A stretch of 64,000 bases of DNA, taken from positions 541,823 through 605,822 of the forward strand of contig NZ_CH724168.1 of assembly GCF_000153285.1 (NCBI RefSeq). The letters run 5' to 3'. This stretch comes from Synechococcus sp. WH 7805 (GTDB taxonomy: Bacteria > Cyanobacteriota > Cyanobacteriia > PCC-6307 > Cyanobiaceae). Numbering within the stretch: the first letter of the stretch is position 1; each line of letters starts with the position of its first letter. The notes under the pieces were generated by a model. That model saw only the letters and a program-made list of their open reading frames with translations. It did no database searches and was not told the DNA's origin. This document shows, one piece after another, positions 1 to 9,260 of this stretch. The position numbers and the translations under genes were made by a program.

Positions 1-1
1 C

Positions 2-376
2 CTGGGCTTCTCGATCGACGACAGACAGCTCAAGCGAGCCGGACTGGACTACTGGCCCCATGTCAATCTCTCTGTTCACACCGATTTCAAAGCGTTCAAA
101 ACCAGTCTTGCCAAGCCTTCCCGTGTGATCGGCTGCAGCCGCAGGGACGGCGTTGCACTGCAGGATTTCTCCTTTGAACAAGGAGACGTTCTGCTGTTCG
201 GACGAGAGGACACAGGGCTGCCTGAGCCAGTACGAGACCAATGCGACGACATTTTGACGATTCCGATGCCATGCAGCGCTGGGGTTGATGGACAAGGAGG
301 CGTGCGCAGCCTGAATCTGTCTGTCGCTTGCGCGATCGCCTGCTTTCAGGCAGGCCTGAAACTGCAGCTGTGGTAG
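2..376 (+). CDS. trmL: tRNA (cytidine(34)-2'-O)-methyltransferase, 5'-truncated
   Basis: This is the C-terminal ~124 residues of a SPOUT-class RNA methyltransferase; the start lies left of the window. The reading frame is open from base 2, well before the first ATG-like codon. It begins with an LGFSIDD segment followed by RRAGLDYW-like text, typical of TrmL. The SAM-binding knot motifs GREDTGLPE and RSLNLSVACAIACF are present near the end. TrmL methylates the wobble-base ribose of tRNA-Leu isoacceptors in the cytoplasm. The family assignment is firm; the exact tRNA substrate is inferred from the family. Confidence 0.88.
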   Translation: MGFSIDDRQLKRAGLDYWPHVNLSVHTDFKAFKTSLAKPSRVIGCSRRDGVALQDFSFEQGDVLLFGREDTGLPEPVRDQCDDILTIPMPCSAGVDGQGGVRSLNLSVACAIACFQAGLKLQLW

Positions 377-482
377 TCGATGATCTGCCACGAGCACCCT
401 TGCGGGGAGGTGTTCAGCTCGCTACCTTCAGCCAGATCTGATGCTGTGGCGTCGTCGGATCTGTTCTTCACTTTTTCGATGA

Positions 483-1571
483 ATGAAGCCTTTGCTCCTC
501 GCCGTGACCGCTGTTGCTTCCAGCGGTGCTTTATTCGCGATGTCACACGCCTCCGGTTACGCAGATTCCGATCACATCAGCTCGAAACAACTGCTTTCGG
601 CTCTTTCAACGGAGCCATCGCAGATCTGGGTTCGCCTCATCAAGCGCAGCAATCTTGAAACACTGTCGCGTGACCTTGATCAATCCCTAAATCAGCTCAA
701 AACGCTGAATGAGATGGATGCCAATACTCCACTTGAAGCTGGAACCTGGGTGGTCCTCCCTTCAGATAGTACAGAAAGCATCAGTGCATCCAAGGCTCTT
801 GACGGAACTGAAATCAGAGAATCACCACCTTTGCAGACTCCTCCTGTACCAATGGAGATCGCTGTGAAGACTCCACCTGCACCAATGGAGATCCCTGTGA
901 AGACTCCACCTGCACCAATGGAGATCGCTGTGAAGACTCCACCTGCACCAATGGAGGTCGTTGAAATCCAGTCCAATCAATCGTTGATGTCCGTGGTGCG
1001 GGAGCACGGCATCACTCTGGCGCAGCTGAAGGCTTTTAACCCTGGGGTCAAACTCTCCAAACTCGTCGTGGGAAGCAAGGTGCGTGTTGCCAAAGCCAGC
1101 AATGTGTTGGCTGTGCGGCCCTTGCGTTCCGGTGGAGCGAGCTGGCCAGACCTTCCTGCACTTCCCGGACTTGGTCAGTTCGATGCGTCCCAGACGTATA
1201 TCTGGCCGACGAAAGGTGTGTTCACCTCTGGATACGGATGGCGCTGGGGAAGGATGCACAAAGGCATTGATATTGCCAACAATGTCGGCACTCCAATTCT
1301 GGCTGCCAAGGATGGTGTGATTGCTTATTCCGGCTGGAGCAGTGGCTATGGCTATCTGGTTGAAATGTCCCATGGAGATGGTTCTTCAACGCGTTATGCC
1401 CATAGCAGTCGACTCTTAGTGAAGAAAGGACAATTGGTTCCTCAAGGTGCTCGCATTGCGCTGATGGGTAGCACTGGGCGAAGTACCGGTCCTCATCTCC
1501 ATTTTGAAATTCGCAAGCCTGGTGGAGCCGCGATGGATCCATTGGCCATGCTCCCTTCCCGTAGAGGTTAG
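483..1571 (+). CDS. LysM / M23-family peptidoglycan endopeptidase, secreted
   Basis: A 362-residue exported murein hydrolase. Residues 1-24 form a signal peptide (KPLLLAVTAVASSGALFA core). A LysM-like segment lies around residues 45-105 and a second LysM around 160-203. Between them is a run of four near-identical 11-residue Pro/Met-rich units (residues 118-161). The C-terminal half is an M23 metallopeptidase with HKGID (His259, Asp263) and HLHFEI (His338, His340) zinc ligands, so the catalytic set looks complete. Its likely role is cell-wall remodelling or daughter-cell separation. It stands alone, 100 bases after trmL. The length is normal for LysM-M23 proteins of this group. Confidence 0.9.
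   Translation: MKPLLLAVTAVASSGALFAMSHASGYADSDHISSKQLLSALSTEPSQIWVRLIKRSNLETLSRDLDQSLNQLKTLNEMDANTPLEAGTWVVLPSDSTESISASKALDGTEIRESPPLQTPPVPMEIAVKTPPAPMEIPVKTPPAPMEIAVKTPPAPMEVVEIQSNQSLMSVVREHGITLAQLKAFNPGVKLSKLVVGSKVRVAKASNVLAVRPLRSGGASWPDLPALPGLGQFDASQTYIWPTKGVFTSGYGWRWGRMHKGIDIANNVGTPILAAKDGVIAYSGWSSGYGYLVEMSHGDGSSTRYAHSSRLLVKKGQLVPQGARIALMGSTGRSTGPHLHFEIRKPGGAAMDPLAMLPSRRG
834..965 (+). repeat. Four tandem 33-base coding repeats inside the M23 gene
   Basis: Units at 834-866, 867-899, 900-932 and 933-965 are nearly identical. Units 2 and 3 differ by a single base, while unit 1 carries a few changes. Each encodes an 11-residue unit of the form KTPPAPMEIAV. The 33-base length keeps frame, so copy number can change without breaking the protein. 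It forms a proline-rich linker between the two LysM-like segments. Confidence 0.95.
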
Positions 1572-1648
1572 GTGAAGAGTTTCATTGCATCTAACAAGAA
1601 AACTACAGACAAAGTGAGTTCACTCTGAACCACAGATCTATTTGAAAA

Positions 1649-1722
1649 TGTCAGAGGAGAGACTTGAACTCTCGACCTCAGGGTTATGAATCCTGTGCTC
1701 TAACCAGCTGAGCTACTCTGAC
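1649..1722 (-). tRNA. tRNA-Met (CAT), elongator type
   Basis: A 74-base cloverleaf on the minus strand. The acceptor stem GTCAGAG pairs fully with CTCTGAC, followed by discriminator A. The D-loop has the AGCTCAGCTGGTTAGAGC consensus, and the anticodon loop TTCATAA gives CAT. The full first acceptor pair argues against an initiator tRNA. A CAT anticodon could also belong to tRNA-Ile2 (lysidine-modified), which sequence alone does not exclude. No CCA is encoded. Confidence 0.93.
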
Positions 1723-1770
1723 GAAAGGCCCTTCAGGCCAGTTGCCATCATACATCTTGGGGGGACAACT

Positions 1771-2061
1771 TCAGCGCATATCAATGGCGTTGAGTCTCTC
1801 TCGGAATGATTTCGGCGACGATGTGACAACAGCATCAGAGAGGGAGGACATGTCTTCAGGCATGGCATTCGGCCTTCGCTGTTGACGGACCGGCTGTCCG
1901 CGATGCGGTCTGGCCTTGAGCAACAGAGCCCGGCTGGAAGGATCGCGCACTAAGGGCTGACTGCTCAGCTCACTTCGGACCTGATTGAGCAAGCGGAAGT
2001 GACCGGTGCTGCTGAATTTTCTGAGAAGCGCCTGATCCCAGGCCATGGATGCATGAATCAT
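1771..2061 (-). CDS. Small hypothetical protein, probably conserved in marine Synechococcus
   Basis: A 96-residue basic protein I cannot assign to a named family. The N-terminal part (WDQALLRKFSSTGHFRLLNQVR) looks like a helical, conserved-type segment. The rest is rich in Arg, Pro and Ser and probably disordered. Two Met codons six residues apart leave the start open (2061 or 2046). It sits between tRNA-Met and the divergent peroxiredoxin gene, so it would share that ~150-base intergenic promoter region. No signal peptide or membrane segment is seen. Confidence 0.6.
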   Translation of the reverse strand: MIHASMAWDQALLRKFSSTGHFRLLNQVRSELSSQPLVRDPSSRALLLKARPHRGQPVRQQRRPNAMPEDMSSLSDAVVTSSPKSFRERLNAIDMR

Positions 2062-2214
2062 CTGTTCAGCTTAAGAGCCAGAGAGAGCACCAATGGGTAC
2101 GGAGGGTGACCATTGTGTCGCGCGACAGCGTGATAAATTGTTGCCCGCAATTGGAAGTCGTAACGACTTCGAGCTAGGTCCTCACGCTTCCTTGCCTTCC
2201 TTCGCCCGTTCATC

Positions 2215-2814
2215 ATGACCGCCAACGGTTGTCTGCGCGTGGGCCATCAGGCCCCCGACTTCACCGCCACAGCAGTGGTTGACCAGGAATTTAAGGAGAT
2301 CAGCCTGTCACAGTACCGCGGCAAGTACGTGGTGCTGTTCTTCTACCCCCTCGACTTCACCTTCGTGTGCCCCACGGAGATCACGGCATTCAGCGATCGC
2401 TACGCCGATTTCTCCAGCAAGAACTGCGAAATCCTCGGCGTCTCCGTCGACAGTAAATTCAGCCATTTGGCCTGGATTCAGACTCCCCGCAATCAGGGTG
2501 GTATCGGTGACATCAATTATCCGCTTGTCGCTGACCTCAACAAAGAGATCGGCAATGCCTTCAATATTCTTGACGACGAAGGCAAAGCACTGCGTGGCCT
2601 GTATCTGATTGATCCCGACGGTGTGATTGTTCACGCCACCATCAACAATCTGCCCGTGGGCAGAAACGTTGATGAGACCCTCCGTCTTCTGCAAGCATTC
2701 CAGTACGTTCAGTCCAACCCTGACGAGGTTTGCCCTGCCAACTGGACTCCTGGCTCCGCCACCATGCTTGAGGATCCCAAAGGTTCCAAAGAGTATTTCT
2801 CCGCCATCGGCTGA
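2215..2814 (+). CDS. 2-Cys peroxiredoxin (typical, AhpC/TSA family)
   Basis: A 199-residue thiol peroxidase that reduces hydrogen and alkyl peroxides, probably using thioredoxin. The peroxidatic Cys is at residue 52 in DFTFVCPTE and the resolving Cys at residue 173 in DEVCPANW. It also carries a GGIG motif and a C-terminal YF pair; in this family such features mark the hyperoxidation-sensitive form. Full length. It has its own upstream region and a strong downstream terminator, so it is likely monocistronic. In a cyanobacterium it would protect against photosynthetic peroxide. Confidence 0.95.
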   Translation: MTANGCLRVGHQAPDFTATAVVDQEFKEISLSQYRGKYVVLFFYPLDFTFVCPTEITAFSDRYADFSSKNCEILGVSVDSKFSHLAWIQTPRNQGGIGDINYPLVADLNKEIGNAFNILDDEGKALRGLYLIDPDGVIVHATINNLPVGRNVDETLRLLQAFQYVQSNPDEVCPANWTPGSATMLEDPKGSKEYFSAIG

Positions 2815-2843
2815 TCAGGCCAAACCAACTGAATCTTTCCGTT

Positions 2844-2873
2844 CCCTGTCGCCGTTGGCGACAGGGTTTTTTG
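2844..2873 (+). terminator. Rho-independent terminator of the peroxiredoxin gene
   Basis: A perfect 10-base stem (CCCTGTCGCC / GGCGACAGGG) with a 3-base loop is followed immediately by a run of six T. It starts 30 bases after the peroxiredoxin stop codon. Confidence 0.92.
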
Positions 2874-3073
2874 TCTTAGACGCTCGATGGAGCCAGGAAG
2901 AGTGTCGACCAGCGCGATCGTTCTCCCATGATGGATCACCATCTGCATCTGAGAAGGCAAGCCTCCAACGCAGACCCACAGAGCAAAAGGCCGATAGAAA
3001 TAAGGACGTTATAACGTAATCCAAAGGCTAAACATCTTACTGATTAAAGAGACCTGAACAATCAGCGCGGTTT

Positions 3074-5875
3074 TTATCCCTCGGATTCCGCTGAATTCTT
3101 CAGAAGGGCCTGCAATCCTTGCCAGAGATCATTCGCCATCGCAACGCGTCGCCCATCACTGACAACAACCCTTGTCAACGTCGGCAGACCTCCCTGACGC
3201 GCCTTGAGATAGATCGGTTCCACGTATAGCAGCGAATCGCCGACAGGAACCACCAGGAGGTTTCCCTGAACAACCTGAGAACCTGCTCTATCCCACAGAC
3301 CGAATTGCTGACTAATCTCAGGGTTTTGATTGATTAAAGCCTGAACTTGCTCAGGGCCAAAGGTGGCAATATCGCTCGGGAAACGCAACAGAATCAATTC
3401 ACCATAATTCTCTCCATCACTGCGTGCAGCCAGCCACGCCGAAAGATTGGGACGAGCCAATGGTGTGAGTGGTTGAAGAAGCAGAAATTCAGATCGTTCA
3501 TTCGATTTGATCTGAGCGGTGATGTGATAGGGAGCAACCGGTATCTGTTTGCGCCCGTAGAGCTCAAGTGGAACCTGCCAGACATCATCTCCGCTGTAGA
3601 AAATCCTTGGATCAGTGACGTGATAACGCAAGAGTTGCTGAACCTGAAGCTCAAATTGATCCTTGGGAACCATCAAATGGGCCCGAAGAGTCGAGGGCAT
3701 CGCATCCCAAGATTCAAACAACGTAGGGAATATTTTGCTCCAACCGCGGATGATTGGGTCCTCTTTCTCACTCACATAAAAATGAACTTTACCGTTGAAG
3801 GCATCCACAATAACCTTCACCGAATTGCGTAGATAGCGGAGGGGTTGTCCATCGGGAAGGGTGGCTGCGTAGGGATAGGTCCTTGATGTGGTGTAACCAT
3901 CAACAATCCAATACTGATGCTGATCCTTCGAATAACCCTCAGGAGGATCTTCCAGCGGAACGGATACAAGATACGGATCACCCATGAAGGTGAGGAATGG
4001 AGCCAAAGCCTTGACCCTCTGTTTTACATCGCGCCTCAAAAGCAATTTGGATTGCGCCGTCAACGCACCGGTGTTCAGCAGTCTGGGATCAGTGAGATAA
4101 GTGGCCGCAGTGATGCGCTGCCATAGCGTGGACAGTGGGATCCCCGCTGATCCGGAGTAATGGTTGTAAGTATTCTGATCACCCTCCGGATAATCAAATT
4201 CCTCGATTCGCGTGGGTGCCACTGCGTACGGGGAGGGCAATAAGCCGAAATACAGTGCAGCTTGGCCAATCGGCACTTCACGCTTAACGTCGGTTTGAGT
4301 GATGCCAAGAGAAAGATTTCCTTCAATCCTGGTTGAACTTCCCAGATCACTGATGAAATAATCAGGAAGACCATCTGGCGCGCTCGTATTCACTGGATTA
4401 AGCGTGAAACCGAAGCCGTGGGTGAACACGAAATGTCTGTTCTGCCAAGTTCTGGATCGCCTGGGAAGGGCTGTTTGATCCAGTTCCCGTGCCGCCATCA
4501 TCACCTGCTGCCGTTCCTTGCGATCAGGACGCAACGGATAGCGATCCACTGCAGCTCTGGCGAAGCGGTAATACACCCTGAGCTGTTGAAGTTGCCGATT
4601 CGACGCCAGCAACGGTTGACTGTCCCAGAGACGAATGTTCTTTAACGTGCTTTCTCCTCGAACCAGATCGTCCGCCTCGAGTTGCTTCGACGGGTTGTAC
4701 GGTCGCGTCGTCATGCCGTCGAGTTGAAAAGCATCGCGGGTAGCTGTAATGGCATGACCGAGGAACGGCTTCTCGAGCTGAAATTCTCTTGGGCGGACCA
4801 CCATCCACTGCAATAGGGGTGCCAAAAGAAGTTCGGCAAGCAAGAGCACCATTGCCAAGGCAACAACCACCCCCCTGACACCACGTCGCCGCCGCGAGGA
4901 CACTCCCGGCCAGGGACATGTGGTCGCCGACAGAAACAGAAGGAGAACAGTGCCCCCATCCCTAAGTGGCAACACCAGATGCACATCCAGCCAACCTGCG
5001 CCTGCCACAACATCGTTCTGGGTCCAGAGCAACTGATGCCGTGACAACCACAACAGTGCGGCAAGCACCAGGAACAACGCTGCGAGCAGAGGACGGAGCA
5101 AGCGACGCTCCTGCGGTGTCCAACCAGGAAAGCCCCAGTCACTGATACAGGGACTCCGAGTCAGTCGGCTCCAGATCGCGGTGCTAAGGACCAGGAGCAG
5201 ATGAAGCAGAAGCAATTCCAAGGCCAGAGCCATGGCCGAAAAACGACCAAGCCCAAAGCTGACGTCAGCTCCAAGTAGTGGTTCAAAGCGGTTGGCGTCA
5301 GGAATCGTCAGCGCCAAGGCCCAAAGTCCCCAGGCTCGAGCCGTAATCAGACAGAAGCAGGCACTTCCATAGAGATGGGCCAAACCCAATCGATGGCTTC
5401 TCGTCAATCCGAACGTGATCGTCAGGATCAGCAGAATGGAGAGCGTGAACAGCGGCCAGGTGCTCTGGAAGGGAACACTCCACCAGTGCGCAAGGAGGAA
5501 GGGCTGGGATAAGGCCAGCCACGCAAGGCGGGTGTACACCACCAGCACACTCAGCAGCACCAGAAGCGTGCTGGCCAAACAAAGGGCATAGGTTCTCCCC
5601 CTCAGGGCAGGAAGTTCACCCCTGGGCGTGGGCTCATAGGCCGCCATCCACTTCTGCCGCCAAACAGTCGTGAGGACTGCAAGACCAAGGGCAGCAGCCC
5701 CTCCAGCACCTTGAAGGCCAATCCGTTTGAGGTAAACCTCCTCGAGGTTGAACTGTTGAAACCAGGCCACTTCGACCTGAAGACGGGCCAACAGCACAAA
5801 CAGTGGAACCAGCAGCAGCAGCCAGCGTGCAGATGCGGGACGGCGAAAGAAAAGGGCTTGCTTGGACAGATTCAA
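3074..5875 (-). CDS. UPF0182 family large membrane protein
   Basis: A 933-residue protein matching the UPF0182/COG1615 architecture. The N-terminal ~330 residues contain about seven hydrophobic segments, starting with RWLLLLVPLFVLLARL. A large soluble domain follows, with family-type stretches such as RPYNPSKQLEADDLVRGE and TYNHYSGSAGIPL. The function of the family is unknown. Its start overlaps the end of ftsH by four bases (ATGA), so it is probably co-translated with that membrane protease. Length is normal for the family. Confidence 0.9.
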   Translation of the reverse strand: MNLSKQALFFRRPASARWLLLLVPLFVLLARLQVEVAWFQQFNLEEVYLKRIGLQGAGGAAALGLAVLTTVWRQKWMAAYEPTPRGELPALRGRTYALCLASTLLVLLSVLVVYTRLAWLALSQPFLLAHWWSVPFQSTWPLFTLSILLILTITFGLTRSHRLGLAHLYGSACFCLITARAWGLWALALTIPDANRFEPLLGADVSFGLGRFSAMALALELLLLHLLLVLSTAIWSRLTRSPCISDWGFPGWTPQERRLLRPLLAALFLVLAALLWLSRHQLLWTQNDVVAGAGWLDVHLVLPLRDGGTVLLLFLSATTCPWPGVSSRRRRGVRGVVVALAMVLLLAELLLAPLLQWMVVRPREFQLEKPFLGHAITATRDAFQLDGMTTRPYNPSKQLEADDLVRGESTLKNIRLWDSQPLLASNRQLQQLRVYYRFARAAVDRYPLRPDRKERQQVMMAARELDQTALPRRSRTWQNRHFVFTHGFGFTLNPVNTSAPDGLPDYFISDLGSSTRIEGNLSLGITQTDVKREVPIGQAALYFGLLPSPYAVAPTRIEEFDYPEGDQNTYNHYSGSAGIPLSTLWQRITAATYLTDPRLLNTGALTAQSKLLLRRDVKQRVKALAPFLTFMGDPYLVSVPLEDPPEGYSKDQHQYWIVDGYTTSRTYPYAATLPDGQPLRYLRNSVKVIVDAFNGKVHFYVSEKEDPIIRGWSKIFPTLFESWDAMPSTLRAHLMVPKDQFELQVQQLLRYHVTDPRIFYSGDDVWQVPLELYGRKQIPVAPYHITAQIKSNERSEFLLLQPLTPLARPNLSAWLAARSDGENYGELILLRFPSDIATFGPEQVQALINQNPEISQQFGLWDRAGSQVVQGNLLVVPVGDSLLYVEPIYLKARQGGLPTLTRVVVSDGRRVAMANDLWQGLQALLKNSAESEG

Positions 5876-7734
5876 GTCCAGGCCGGCAGTTGCCCCAGGC
5901 TATTACTCCGATCTGGTGGATCAATCCCTAACAGGGCATGAAAGCGATCCGATTGAAGCGTTTCCTCCTCAATCAGAGCGTCAACCAGGACATCCATCTC
6001 TTCTCGCCTGGACTCGAGCAGATGGATGGCTTGATGCAGAGCTTCGGTTGCCAGGGAGCGAACGCGGAGGTCAATCTCGCGACCGGTTCGTTCGCCGTAA
6101 GACGGCCGGGTATGAATCAGATCTCGGCCCAAGAACACCTCCTGGCCCTGTCCCTCGAGGGCGACAGGACCCAGATCTGAAAATCCGAACCGGGTCACCA
6201 TCTCCCGTGCAAGTTGCGACACCATCTGAAGATCACCGCTGGCACCTTGGGTGACCTCGGACGCTCCAAACACAACAATCTCTGCTGCACGGCCTCCAAG
6301 AGCCATCACCAAACGGGCCTGGAGGTAGGCACGGCTGACCAACCCGGAATCAAGCACTTCCTCATCAGGGAAAAAGCGCGTAAATCCGCCCACACCACCA
6401 CTACGAGGCAGAAGCGTGACTTTGTCGACGGGATCGGCATGGGGCGTCAATGCTGCAACCAGCGCATGACCGATTTCGTGGTAAGCAATCAATCGCTTCT
6501 TGGCACCATCCTGGAGTGGGGCAGCTGTTAGCCCCATGGTGATCCGCTCAAGAGCCATTTCCAGCTCCTTGTTGCCGAGGGTTGTCGACTGATGGCGGGC
6601 CGTGAGGATGGCCGCTTCATTCAGCAGATTGGCCAGGTCAGCACCGGAGAAACCAGGCGTGCGTCGGGCCCAGTCCGCCAAGGACACCTCTTCAGCCAAA
6701 GGCCTGGTACGAGCATGAACAGCAAGAATCGCCTCGCGCCCTTTGCGATCCGGCAGTCCAACGGCAATCCTGCGGTCGAATCGCCCGGGACGCATCAAGG
6801 CTGTATCAAGGACGTCGGCACGGTTGGTGGCCGCCAGAAGAATGACGCCGGAGTTATCAGCGAACCCATCCATTTCAGTAAGCAGCTGATTCAGCGTCTG
6901 CTCCCGCTCATCGTTCCCTCCACCAATCCCTGCACCTCTCTGACGGCCGACAGCATCGATCTCGTCGATGAACACGATGCAAGGAGACTTCTCCTTGGCT
7001 TTGCGGAACAGATCGCGAACGCGGCTGGCACCCACACCCACGAACAACTCAACGAATTCGGAGGCGGCAAGTGAGAAAAATGGAACACCAGCTTCCCCGG
7101 CAATGGCTTTCGCCAGCAGGGTCTTGCCGGTGCCAGGAGGGCCGACCAGCAGGACTCCGCGGGGAATACGCGCTCCCAACTGAATAAACGTCTCCGGTTG
7201 CTTGAGGAAGGTCACAACCTCCTGAAGCTCGTCTTTGGCTTCTGCGATCCCGGCCACATCTTCAAAGCGCACAGTCACATCGCTCTGTGGATTGGTACGC
7301 GCCTGGGTGCGACCAAAGCCCATCGCCTTGTTGGCCACCTGGGCCGATCGTCTCAGCAGGAACGACAGTCCAACAACGATCAGCACGATCAGGGCCAGAT
7401 TGCCGACCAGCCCGGCCAGGGCCTGTTCCTGCCGGACATCCTTGACGAGGAGGGGAGTCCCAGCAGCCTCTGCGGTTCGCAGAATTTGTTGATCATTGGC
7501 CAGGATTGCCACCGTCGCGCTGCGTCCGTCGGGGTAGGTGACGATCACCTCACGACGGGCCGGTACCAACTGCAGCTCTTTGACCTTCCCGGAGGAGATC
7601 TGCTTCAGCAATGCGCTGTAACTCGGAGGTGGTTCTGAACGGAAGCGAGAAAATGGATTGCTCGGTTGATCCGTTCCGATCGACCTCTGGGCATCAGGAC
7701 CCGGCTGCGACTGACTCTTCTGCTCTGGGCTCAC
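5872..7734 (-). CDS. ftsH: ATP-dependent zinc metalloprotease FtsH
   Basis: A 620-residue AAA+ membrane protease. Walker A GPPGTGKT is at ~198-205, Walker B IVFIDEID near 255, the second region of homology ends in RPGRFDR, and the zinc site is HEIGH near residue 425. The FtsH extracellular-type domain (~38-105) is followed by one hydrophobic segment (~107-127). The usual first transmembrane helix is absent: residues 1-40 are polar. The start is GTG; in-frame upstream codons run straight into TAA, so no longer N-terminus is possible. It is coupled to the UPF0182 gene downstream. Cyanobacteria carry several FtsH proteins; which one this is I cannot say. Confidence 0.95.
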   Translation of the reverse strand: MSPEQKSQSQPGPDAQRSIGTDQPSNPFSRFRSEPPPSYSALLKQISSGKVKELQLVPARREVIVTYPDGRSATVAILANDQQILRTAEAAGTPLLVKDVRQEQALAGLVGNLALIVLIVVGLSFLLRRSAQVANKAMGFGRTQARTNPQSDVTVRFEDVAGIAEAKDELQEVVTFLKQPETFIQLGARIPRGVLLVGPPGTGKTLLAKAIAGEAGVPFFSLAASEFVELFVGVGASRVRDLFRKAKEKSPCIVFIDEIDAVGRQRGAGIGGGNDEREQTLNQLLTEMDGFADNSGVILLAATNRADVLDTALMRPGRFDRRIAVGLPDRKGREAILAVHARTRPLAEEVSLADWARRTPGFSGADLANLLNEAAILTARHQSTTLGNKELEMALERITMGLTAAPLQDGAKKRLIAYHEIGHALVAALTPHADPVDKVTLLPRSGGVGGFTRFFPDEEVLDSGLVSRAYLQARLVMALGGRAAEIVVFGASEVTQGASGDLQMVSQLAREMVTRFGFSDLGPVALEGQGQEVFLGRDLIHTRPSYGERTGREIDLRVRSLATEALHQAIHLLESRREEMDVLVDALIEEETLQSDRFHALLGIDPPDRSNSLGQLPAWT

Positions 7735-7821
7735 ACCGCTATTGCGTTAAGTCAAGACTAGCGATTTGACGTGGGGGCTCTCGAAAGTGGATCATGTCTG
7801 TTTGGCAGTGATCAGCCCGAG

Positions 7822-7998
7822 ATGGCCGTCCCGAAGAAGAAAACCTCGAAGAGCAAGCGCAACCAACGGCATGCCGTCTGGAAAGCCAAGGCTGCAACTG
7901 CAGCGCAAAGGGCTCTTTCCATCGGCAAATCCGTTCTGAGCGGTCGTGCTCAAGGTTTCGTCTATCCCGTGGCGGAAACCGACGACTCCGAAAGCTGA
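7822..7998 (+). CDS. rpmF: 50S ribosomal protein L32
   Basis: A 58-residue ribosomal protein of the large subunit. The start [20 protein letters not shown] is the L32 signature and fixes the ATG at 7822; a longer in-frame reading from 7771 adds 17 residues not typical of L32. It has the usual basic N-terminal half and an acidic tail (ETDDSES). The cyanobacterial L32 lacks the zinc-binding cysteines, as here. It is divergent from ftsH and ends one base before the convergent glycerate kinase gene. Confidence 0.95.
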   Translation: MAVPKKKTSKSKRNQRHAVWKAKAATAAQRALSIGKSVLSGRAQGFVYPVAETDDSES

Positions 7999-7999
7999 G

Positions 8000-8971
8000 T
8001 CAGCTGAAACGGACTTCACGAACGGCTCTTTCGCTCGTGAGGTCCACAATGATCGTGGCTCCAGGAATCCAGTTAAGACAACTTTTTGGCAGAGCCGCCT
8101 CAACCATTCGATTGAACCCGGAGAGGTCGTTCTCAGCAAAGCTCACTCCGGTGCTTTCAAAGAGGGTGTTCAACTGCTGACGCTTCCAACGCGCGGAAGC
8201 ATCAATGTTTTCGATGCGCAGATGCCAGAGCTCATCGAGCATGGACCAGATTGACGCGTACTCCCTGAGTTGCCTGAGTGCTTGGGGACGCCACTGTCGT
8301 TCGGCTGGCGTCAGGGAGTGCTCCATTGCGTCATTTCCTTCCTCACCAACAACCGCACCGAGGAACCATCCCTCCAGCAACACCACCCGTGGCTTGGAAA
8401 TGGATGAACCGCAACGGTCACCACGTCCTCCCCGAAGGGATTTATCAAACCGCGGAGCTTGCAGACAGCCCCCTTGCAACCAAGTCTGCAGAGAACGTTC
8501 CATACCGATGAGGTCATGACTGCCAGGCAGAGCCCGGGGCACCCCCCAAGGGTTACCGGCCATGCTGCGTTCCAGTTCGTCTGCAGGCCAGTAGAAATCA
8601 TCGATCGATAAATGCTCCACCGACCAGCCGAGATGGTCGGAAGCATGTTTGATCCAGCTGCAAAGGGTGGTCTTGCCACAACCCGGCAGGGCACTGACAC
8701 CGATCAGCTTCAGACCATCCTCGACATGGGCTTGTTCGACTCTGGTGAGCAGGGGAAGAGCCAGGGACGCGATCCAGGCGTCATCGACAGGAACGGACCA
8801 ACGATCCCGCACCAAGTTCACACCACCACGGGCCTGCCAGTGGTGCCACCAACCCTCGGGATTGGGCCAACCCAACAGCTCAAGCAGGGCATCCCCCCCG
8901 AGTGGTGCTGGCGGCCGACGGTCAAGATCCAAGCTTGAAAGCCTCAAACACAACGGCGTAAACGGTTCCAA
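8000..8971 (-). CDS. D-glycerate 3-kinase, plant/cyanobacterial type
   Basis: A 323-residue P-loop kinase. The motif LPGCGKTT is near residue 97 and the following text (HLSIDDFYWP, GNPWGVPRALPGSHD) is characteristic of the plant-type GLYK family, which converts glycerate to 3-phosphoglycerate as the last step of photorespiration. It is the third gene of a minus-strand cluster (HAD phosphatase, Ycf20-like, kinase), and its start overlaps the end of the Ycf20-like gene by 50 bases. A slightly later start is possible. Family assignment is strong; physiological role is inferred. Confidence 0.85.
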   Translation of the reverse strand: MEPFTPLCLRLSSLDLDRRPPAPLGGDALLELLGWPNPEGWWHHWQARGGVNLVRDRWSVPVDDAWIASLALPLLTRVEQAHVEDGLKLIGVSALPGCGKTTLCSWIKHASDHLGWSVEHLSIDDFYWPADELERSMAGNPWGVPRALPGSHDLIGMERSLQTWLQGGCLQAPRFDKSLRGGRGDRCGSSISKPRVVLLEGWFLGAVVGEEGNDAMEHSLTPAERQWRPQALRQLREYASIWSMLDELWHLRIENIDASARWKRQQLNTLFESTGVSFAENDLSGFNRMVEAALPKSCLNWIPGATIIVDLTSERAVREVRFS

Positions 8972-9260
8972 TCCTCAGATTGTCGAGAGCCAGCCAACTC
9001 AGAGGCCATTGGTCGATTCGGACCCGGCTCCTCAGCCTCACTTGCATTTCCAGAACCAGAACCACCATCAGAACGGCAAAGGGCCGTTGCTGACCCGATT
9101 TCTGAAACCAGTACATGGTGACGTTGCTGCCCACGATGAAACCGAACAGCAAAGACAGAAGTCCCACACTCCTGCGACGCCAAGAACCAACCAGCGCCTG
9201 GGACAGATGGGTTCCCACCCGACGCTGAAACCGGTCGTATCGCGTGTCTTGCAGCGTCAT
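8922..9260 (-). CDS. DUF565 / Ycf20-like membrane protein
   Basis: A 112-residue protein with two hydrophobic segments (around SVGLLSLLFGFIVGSNV and PFAVLMVVLVLEM) and the conserved C-terminal VFEAFKLGS tail of the DUF565/Ycf20 family found in cyanobacteria and plastids. In green algae and plants, Ycf20-type proteins have been linked to thermal dissipation of light energy; the cyanobacterial role is not established. It overlaps the upstream HAD gene by four bases and the downstream kinase by 50, consistent with one operon. Confidence 0.8.
   Translation of the reverse strand: MTLQDTRYDRFQRRVGTHLSQALVGSWRRRSVGLLSLLFGFIVGSNVTMYWFQKSGQQRPFAVLMVVLVLEMQVRLRSRVRIDQWPLSWLALDNLRIGTVYAVVFEAFKLGS

Noticed and set aside
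834-965. CRISPR-like regular repeat
   Set aside because: Units are directly tandem with no spacers and lie in frame inside a peptidase gene.
7984-8002. Bidirectional terminator between rpmF and the glycerate kinase gene
   Set aside because: There is a short palindrome (AGCTGAGTCAGCT) but no T-run on either side.
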